Origin: Anaerobacillus sp.
GTDB taxonomy: Bacteria; Bacillota; Bacilli; Bacillales_H; Anaerobacillaceae
Assembly (NCBI GenBank): GCA_007120055.1
Contig: SKOL01000490.1
Span: 1 to 10,497 of the forward strand
Length of the DNA: 10,497 bases
Direction of reading: 5' to 3'
Position numbers and translations under genes: made by a program. Under the pieces are notes generated by a model. It worked only from the letters and a program-made list of their open reading frames with translations, searched no databases and was not told the origin of the DNA. Below are positions 6,654 to 10,497 of this stretch, one piece after another. Position 1 is the first letter of the stretch. Every line of letters begins with the position of its first letter.

Positions 6654-7568
6654 TTATTGAATTAACCCTTTTGAAACAAGGAATTCTCTTGCAACCACTT
6701 GATAGTCTTCATCATCAATATCAACTCTAGCGTTCATCTGTTGCATTTCTTCTTCTGTAATTTGTCCTGCTAAACGATTAAGTGTTTCTTTAAGGTCTGG
6801 GTAATGTTCTAGTATTTCCTCTCTTATAACAATTGCTGCATCGTAACGTGGAAAGAAACCAAGATCATCTACAGTTGTTTGAAGATTATAACGTTCGATA
6901 CGGCCATCGGTTGTAAAAGCTGGAATTGTATCGACATCGCCTTGTGTTAATGCTTGGTACATGACATTTGGGTCAAAACTTTCTGCTTTAGCAAACTCAA
7001 AACCATACGCCGCCTTAAACGCATCATAACCATCACCTTGACGTTCATAAAATGCATGTGGTGCACCAAATGAAAGATTAGCAGAAAGGGCCGCGATATC
7101 TGAATACGTGTCAGCTGTAAACTCTGCTTCTTCGGTATAAGCTAGTGTGTAGTTGTTTTCAAACCCTAGTGGCTCAAGCCAAGTTGCGCTATAACGATCT
7201 TCGTACCCTTCTCTCACAAGGGTTAGGATACTTTCACTCGATTCACCCGCTTCTGCTTGTTCACCGAGCACTGCTTCTAATCCAGTTCCCGTGTATTCAA
7301 CATAGAGATCGATTTGACCATTTTCTAATGCTGGTGTTAAAATCGCGACTTCACCTAGACCATCTTGTAAGTCAACCGTGTAATTTGTATTTTCTTCAAT
7401 ATAAATAGCTAATAACTGCGATAAAATATATTGCTCTGTCCAGTTTTTTCCTGAAACTACAATCGGGCGATCTGTTGCGTCTCCCGTTACATTTTCACTT
7501 CCTCCACATGCTGCTAAAAGAATTGTAAATATGATGAAAATTACGGATAAAACTTTACTTTTTGTCAA
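6654..7568 (-). CDS. Osmoprotectant (betaine/choline/carnitine-type) ABC transporter substrate-binding lipoprotein
   Basis: A 304-residue extracellular lipoprotein, close to the length of OpuCC/OpuBC. The signal peptide VIFIIFTILLAAC ends in lipobox LAAC, with Cys at residue 21. The mature part starts with an acidic linker, then IVVSGKNWTEQYILSQLL (about 36-53) and IDLYVEYTGTGLEAVL (about 86-101), hallmarks of the OpuAC/ProX-like family. Tyr88 and Tyr92 in the second stretch are candidate members of the aromatic ligand cage. The protein captures a quaternary amine such as glycine betaine, choline or carnitine and passes it to the permease. The start is TTG 7568, with AGGAGA 8 bases upstream and no suitable ATG. 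It is last in a three-gene operon, 16 bases after the permease. The mature part is strongly acidic. The exact ligand is unknown; ergothioneine is another possibility in this family. Confidence 0.9.
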   Translation of the reverse strand: MTKSKVLSVIFIIFTILLAACGGSENVTGDATDRPIVVSGKNWTEQYILSQLLAIYIEENTNYTVDLQDGLGEVAILTPALENGQIDLYVEYTGTGLEAVLGEQAEAGESSESILTLVREGYEDRYSATWLEPLGFENNYTLAYTEEAEFTADTYSDIAALSANLSFGAPHAFYERQGDGYDAFKAAYGFEFAKAESFDPNVMYQALTQGDVDTIPAFTTDGRIERYNLQTTVDDLGFFPRYDAAIVIREEILEHYPDLKETLNRLAGQITEEEMQQMNARVDIDDEDYQVVAREFLVSKGLIQ

Positions 7569-7584
7569 TTCTCTTCTCTCCTAT

Positions 7585-8232
7585 TCATGATTTAATCCCT
7601 TTAGGGGTAACCTTTTTCTCTACTGACTTTAAAACAAAATCAAACAGTAACGCCATTAAAGCAACAGGGATCGCCCCTGCTAAAACAAGACTATTATTCC
7701 AAGATTGAAGACCTCTCCAGATCACATCACCTAATCCTCCTGCTCCGACAAATGTCGCAAGAGTAGCGACACCAACGGTTAAAACTGTAGCTGTCCTTAT
7801 ACCAGCCATCATAAATGGTAACGCAAGGGGTAATTGGATTTTCCAAAGAATCTGCCGTGGCGTCATTCCCATTCCTTCTCCAGCTTCAATAATGCCTTCA
7901 TCGACTCCTGTGATCCCTGTATACGTATTTCTAAGGATCGGTAATAAAGAATAAATAATAAGTGCAACAAGTGCGGTAATCGTACCAATCCCTAAAATCG
8001 GTACCAAAAAACCAAAAAGAGCAAGGCTCGGTATCGTTTGAAGAACAGCGGTTATCCCTATATAAAACTCGGCTACTTTTCTTTTTCTTGAAATATAAAT
8101 TCCTAAGGGTAGAGAGATACCAACTGCTATGAGTATGGCCACAAAAGATAAGTATAGGTGTTCAATTGCTCGTTCAATGATTAAATCTTGCCTAGTGACG
8201 ATCGTCTCAAAAAAGATTTGTATAGCTTCCAC
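7585..8232 (-). CDS. Osmoprotectant ABC transporter permease (OpuCB/ProW family)
   Basis: A 215-residue inner-membrane permease, matching OpuCB/OpuBB in length. About five or six hydrophobic spans are visible, for example LYLSFVAILIAVGISLPLGI at about 26-45 and LVLAGAIPVALMALLFDF at about 185-202. The ABC-permease coupling (EAA-like) loop EAGEGMGMTPRQILWKIQLP lies at about 116-135. The next stretch, including GVATLATFVGAGGLGDVIWRGL, is typical of the family. The start is GTG 8232, directly after the TAG stop of the ATPase gene, with no base between. Its ribosome site GGGGAGG lies inside the last codons of that gene, so translation is coupled. B. subtilis OpuB and OpuC use two different permeases, but only this one is present, so it probably works as a homodimer. 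Confidence 0.92.
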   Translation of the reverse strand: MEAIQIFFETIVTRQDLIIERAIEHLYLSFVAILIAVGISLPLGIYISRKRKVAEFYIGITAVLQTIPSLALFGFLVPILGIGTITALVALIIYSLLPILRNTYTGITGVDEGIIEAGEGMGMTPRQILWKIQLPLALPFMMAGIRTATVLTVGVATLATFVGAGGLGDVIWRGLQSWNNSLVLAGAIPVALMALLFDFVLKSVEKKVTPKGIKS

Positions 8233-9207
8233 CTACAGCACCTCCCCATTAATTCCAGCAAGTTCTTGAAGTAATTGGTTTTTCTCTACGAAACCTTTTG
8301 GTGTACCATCTTCTCCATTAATAACGATGGCCTCCACTTCATTTATTAACATGATCCGTGCTACTTCCTGTAATGTAGCTTCAGAGGAAAGCATTGGGAA
8401 ACTAGTTATTTTTTGGCCTTGGGGCAACGGCTTTAAAAGTGTGATGACCGAACGTTCTTCTCTATTTTTTACCGAACGATTGACACGGCCTTCCCCAATA
8501 AAAGAACGAACAAAATCATTAACTGGATCTTGAACCAATTTTGTCGGAGAGTCAATTTGTTGAATTTTCCCATCTTTCATAACGACAATTTCATCTGCAA
8601 TTTTTAATGCCTCATCCATATCATGAGTAACAAATACAATGGTTTTATGAATGTTTTTCTGAAGTAGCTTTAGCTCCTCCTGTAATTGTTCTCTACTAAT
8701 CGGATCAAGAGCACTGAAGGGTTCGTCCATTAAAATAATCGGCGGTTCACCGGCTAACGCTCTAATAACTCCAATTCTTTGTTGTTGACCACCACTTAAT
8801 TCTAATGGGTACCTCTTTTTATACACATTTGGATCAAGACCAACCATATCTAGTAAATCGTCGACTTTTTTCTCGTACTCTTCCTTTTCCCAGCCTTTTA
8901 ATTTTGGAACTAATGCAACATTTTCTTCGATCGTCATGTGCGGTAGTAAACCAATCCTTTGAATCACATAACCTATATTGCGTCTCAACTCTACAGCATT
9001 TTCTGTTGAAATATCTTTTCCGTCGATCGTTATTGTCCCTGAAGAAAGAGGAATAAGTTTATTAATCATTTTCATCGTTGTCGTCTTTCCACAACCACTT
9101 GGACCAATTAGTGTAACTAAACTTCCCTTCTTAACAGTCAATGAAACATTATCCACAGCTACAGTTCCATCGTCAAAAGCCTTTGTTACATTTTCAAATG
9201 TGATCAA
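8233..9207 (-). CDS. Osmoprotectant ABC transporter ATP-binding protein (OpuCA/OpuBA-like)
   Basis: A 324-residue cytoplasmic ATPase. From TTG 9207 the Walker A motif GPSGCGKTT is at residues 35-43, the Q-loop glutamine in IGYVIQR at 83, and the signature LSGGQQQR at 137-144. Walker B IILMDEP ends with catalytic Glu162, and the H-loop histidine in VTHD is at 185. After about 240 comes a single CBS-like segment (SSEATLQEVARIM...AIVINGEDGTPKGFVEK). OpuCA and OpuBA of B. subtilis are about 380 residues with two CBS domains, so the regulatory tail is shortened here. It drives import through the permease encoded next. The start chosen is TTG 9207, because TGAGGTG at 9220-9214 sits 6 to 7 bases before it. 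The in-frame GTG at 9216 overlaps that ribosome site. It is the first gene of the operon. Confidence 0.93.
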   Translation of the reverse strand: MITFENVTKAFDDGTVAVDNVSLTVKKGSLVTLIGPSGCGKTTTMKMINKLIPLSSGTITIDGKDISTENAVELRRNIGYVIQRIGLLPHMTIEENVALVPKLKGWEKEEYEKKVDDLLDMVGLDPNVYKKRYPLELSGGQQQRIGVIRALAGEPPIILMDEPFSALDPISREQLQEELKLLQKNIHKTIVFVTHDMDEALKIADEIVVMKDGKIQQIDSPTKLVQDPVNDFVRSFIGEGRVNRSVKNREERSVITLLKPLPQGQKITSFPMLSSEATLQEVARIMLINEVEAIVINGEDGTPKGFVEKNQLLQELAGINGEVL

Positions 9208-9213
9208 TACAAT

Positions 9214-9220
9214 CACCTCA
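9214..9220 (-). promoter_or_regulatory. Ribosome binding site deciding the start of the opu ATPase gene
   Basis: On the minus strand TGAGGTG precedes TTG 9207 by 6 bases. The alternative GTG start at 9216 uses bases of this same motif and has no other ribosome site in front. TTG 9207 also gives the usual family N-terminus, MITFENVTK. Confidence 0.65.
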
Positions 9221-9240
9221 CTAACCCGTTTATTTAATTA

Positions 9241-9365
9241 ATTGAGTGAATTTCATAATTACCAAAAATAAGCACATCACGCAATATATAGTTCGCGAAT
9301 GGTTTTTTACGCAACTATATATTGGTCTTAGTGGCGTGAATAATGAATTATGAAATTCATTGAAC
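9241..9365 (-). repeat. Palindromic dispersed repeat, copy B (MITE-like), in the opu leader
   Basis: This element is related to copy A at 2132-2251 but lies in the opposite orientation. Its terminal inverted repeat TGAATTTCATAATT (9247-9260) pairs perfectly with 9346-9359. An inner palindrome, AATATATAGTT (9283-9293) with AACTATATATT (9313-9323), is also perfect. The half at 9310-9361 matches copy A over about 52 bases, including CGCCACTAAGA and TAGTTGCG; the other half has diverged while keeping the ability to pair. It has no reading frame. It lies between the opu promoter (9412-9440) and the first start codon (9207), so it should be transcribed as part of the leader and could affect opu expression. 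Confidence 0.8.
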
Positions 9366-9411
9366 TATTAGACACTGTTTTCGCCATCAAGATTATCAAA
9401 CTCAAATACCT

Positions 9412-9440
9412 ATTTTATTCATAGAATTGTTAACAGTCAA
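9412..9440 (-). promoter_or_regulatory. Sigma-A promoter of the opu operon
   Basis: On the minus strand, TTGACT (9440-9435) and TAAAAT (9417-9412) are separated by exactly 17 bases. Each hexamer matches the vegetative consensus at five of six positions. The promoter lies about 50 bases downstream of the terminator of the preceding gene and about 205 bases upstream of TTG 9207. The mRNA therefore has a leader of roughly 200 bases carrying repeat copy B. Salt induction, usual for such operons, cannot be judged from sequence. Confidence 0.7.
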
Positions 9441-9487
9441 AGGTTTTGATTAAGAAATGCTTTCACACTTACTTGACGGAAATTTCG

Positions 9488-9535
9488 AAAAAAAAGAGTG
9501 AAGAAAGAATGCTATCATACACTCTTCTTCACTCT
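9488..9535 (-). terminator. Strong Rho-independent terminator after the surface protein gene
   Basis: Read on the minus strand, AGAGTGAAGAA pairs perfectly with TTCTTCACTCT (outer arms 9525-9535 and 9495-9505). The stem continues through GAGTG/CATTC with one bulged base and closes on a loop of about 8 bases. Eight Ts follow (9495-9488). It lies about 60 bases after the TAA of the wall protein and separates that gene from the opu promoter. Confidence 0.9.
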
Positions 9536-9595
9536 ATAAATATTAATACAATAGTTAGTGATTAGTTTTCCGAAAAAAAGTTAATCGTTTTTCTC

Positions 9596-10497
9596 TTACA
9601 ATACTTCTCTTCGTTTTCTAATGATTAGCCCGTAATATAATATACTACTAATAACAATTAACATAGTACCGATGAACATCCAATTATATATAGACGTTGC
9701 TGTATCTGGTAACTTTTCACCTTCTTCATTCTCTTGATCTTTGCTAGGTTGAGGTTTACCATTACCTTTTTCCGAATCAGTCGGCTCTTCGCCTGTTTCG
9801 CTTCCTGTTCCTGGATCTGTTGGCTCTTCGCCTGTCTCGTTCCCTGTTCCTGGATCAGATGGTTCTTCGCCTGTTTCGTTCCCTGTTCCTGGGTCAGATG
9901 GTTCTTCGCCTGTTTCACTTCCTGTTCCTGGGTCTGTTGATTCTTCTTCTGAATCAGTTTGAGCGAATACCCCGTATGTTGAGAAATGCAAAACATTCAA
10001 TCTAATGATATTGTCCTCAACAATTACATCTCCTCCACGATGTTCCCATTGTTCTGTTGACTCGTTATAATAGTAGATTTCAACTTCCTCTGGACTAAAG
10101 TCATCGTTATAACCTAACTCAAGAACAAAGTCTCCTTGGTAATTTTCATCACCAGTTGGGAATGTCAATTCAACATTGACGATTTCTCCAGCTTGAGCTA
10201 GCTTCTGCTCACTCGGAACCTCAGGTTGAACTTCGGTCATTTTGAGCATTGTTCCTGCTGGCAAGTCTTTAGGTAAATGAATACGCGTTAAAGTATCAAT
10301 CAATTTAATTACACCGTTTGGTAATACATTAACCGCTTTACCTTTTTCGATTTCTTTTTCTCCTTGTTCAGGTTCGATAAGGTCACTTAAATCAAATTGA
10401 GTCACAGGATCAACTTGAACATTAAAGTTGTCAAGATTAATATGGCCCCATCCACCTGTGGCTTTGTCAACAACCTTGATATACAACTCTTCACCAA
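9596..10497 (-). CDS. Wall-anchored surface protein with LPDTA sorting signal, C-terminal part (N-terminus beyond right edge)
   Basis: About 300 C-terminal codons are visible and the gene is open at base 10497; the TTG at 10486 is an internal Leu codon, not the start. The segment begins with GEELYIKVVDKATGGWGHI, which resembles segments of fructan-degrading GH32 (levanase-like) proteins, so an enzyme may lie upstream (moderate confidence). A beta-rich domain follows, ending in LNVLHFSTYGVFA. Next are four 13-residue acidic repeats (DPGTGSETGEEPT type), a Lys/Gln/Glu linker, LPDTA (bases 9712-9698), a hydrophobic span (WMFIGTMLIVISS...) and the basic tail RKRREVL. This is a complete sortase signal. 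LPDTA/LPDTS is the type used by the B. subtilis YhcS class D sortase. The protein should be covalently wall-bound, with the repeats acting as a spacer. Confidence 0.85.
   Translation of the reverse strand, partial: GEELYIKVVDKATGGWGHINLDNFNVQVDPVTQFDLSDLIEPEQGEKEIEKGKAVNVLPNGVIKLIDTLTRIHLPKDLPAGTMLKMTEVQPEVPSEQKLAQAGEIVNVELTFPTGDENYQGDFVLELGYNDDFSPEEVEIYYYNESTEQWEHRGGDVIVEDNIIRLNVLHFSTYGVFAQTDSEEESTDPGTGSETGEEPSDPGTGNETGEEPSDPGTGNETGEEPTDPGTGSETGEEPTDSEKGNGKPQPSKDQENEEGEKLPDTATSIYNWMFIGTMLIVISSILYYGLIIRKRREVL
9783..9938 (-). repeat. Four 39-bp in-frame tandem repeats in the surface protein gene
   Basis: Unit starts at 9783, 9822, 9861 and 9900 are spaced exactly 39 bases apart and each encodes 13 residues of the form DPGTG(S/N)ETGEEP(S/T). 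Units differ at a few bases, mostly changing Ser/Asn and Ser/Thr. A degraded partial unit (TDSEEEST) precedes them in the protein. Such repeats can gain or lose units by slippage or recombination and alter spacer length. Confidence 0.9.

Noticed and set aside
2252..9240. A composite mobile element bounded by the two inverted repeat copies.
   Set aside because: The enclosed genes are ordinary core Bacillus functions with similar base use, and there is no transposase or target duplication.
9207..9411. A known riboswitch or T-box in the opu leader.
   Set aside because: No T-box, SAM, glycine or similar core motif was recognised; the structure is explained by repeat copy B.
9783..9938. A CRISPR-like array.
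   Set aside because: Units are contiguous without spacers, are a multiple of three bases long, and are in frame within a protein gene.
9658..10005. Reading frames on both strands across the tandem repeat, rich in Cys/Phe or Lys/Gln.
   Set aside because: They are open only because the 39-bp unit keeps every frame free of stops. Composition is abnormal and no ribosome site fits; the acidic LPDTA frame explains the DNA.

Overview
The window is AT-rich DNA from a low-GC, endospore-forming member of the Bacilli. The evidence is a complete GerA-type germinant receptor operon, an Opu-type osmolyte ABC importer, strong AGGAGG-like ribosome sites with many GTG/TTG starts, and a cell-wall protein with a Bacillus-type LPDTA sorting signal. 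The lipoprotein and wall protein are rich in Glu and Asp, which would suit an alkaliphilic or salt-tolerant Bacillus relative; that habitat is an inference, and I cannot name the species.

Layout. 1-1069 (minus, runs off the left edge): N-terminal part of an FAD-dependent GMC oxidoreductase. 1070-1188: divergent promoter region with a large 45-bp dyad. 1195-2136 (plus): TIM-barrel sugar phosphate isomerase/epimerase-like protein. 2132-2251: copy A of a roughly 120-bp palindromic repeat that supplies the stop codons of both converging genes. 2247-6333 (minus): ger operon in transcribed order A-C-D-B. 6334-6653: intergenic region with a pair of DnaA boxes, a 0A-box match and a short REP-like palindrome, then the terminator of the next operon. 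6654-9207 (minus): three-gene opu operon (ATPase, permease, substrate-binding lipoprotein) with a good sigma-A promoter at 9412-9440. Copy B of the palindromic repeat lies in its leader. 9488-9535: strong terminator of the last gene. 9596-10497 (minus, runs off the right edge): C-terminal part of a wall-anchored surface protein with four 39-bp tandem repeats and an LPDTA signal.

How the genes work together. The oxidoreductase and TIM-barrel protein probably form one small, co-regulated sugar or glycoside pathway, oxidising a sugar hydroxyl and then isomerising or eliminating on the keto-sugar. The ger operon makes a spore inner-membrane receptor that senses nutrients. The opu operon should import a compatible solute such as glycine betaine, choline or carnitine. 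The last gene makes a surface protein, possibly the anchoring end of a fructan-degrading enzyme.

The most unusual feature is the pair of related palindromic repeats, in opposite orientation and about 7 kb apart. One lies between convergent genes and the other in a 5' leader. I found no complete unknown multi-gene system; every gene seen belongs to a recognisable family.
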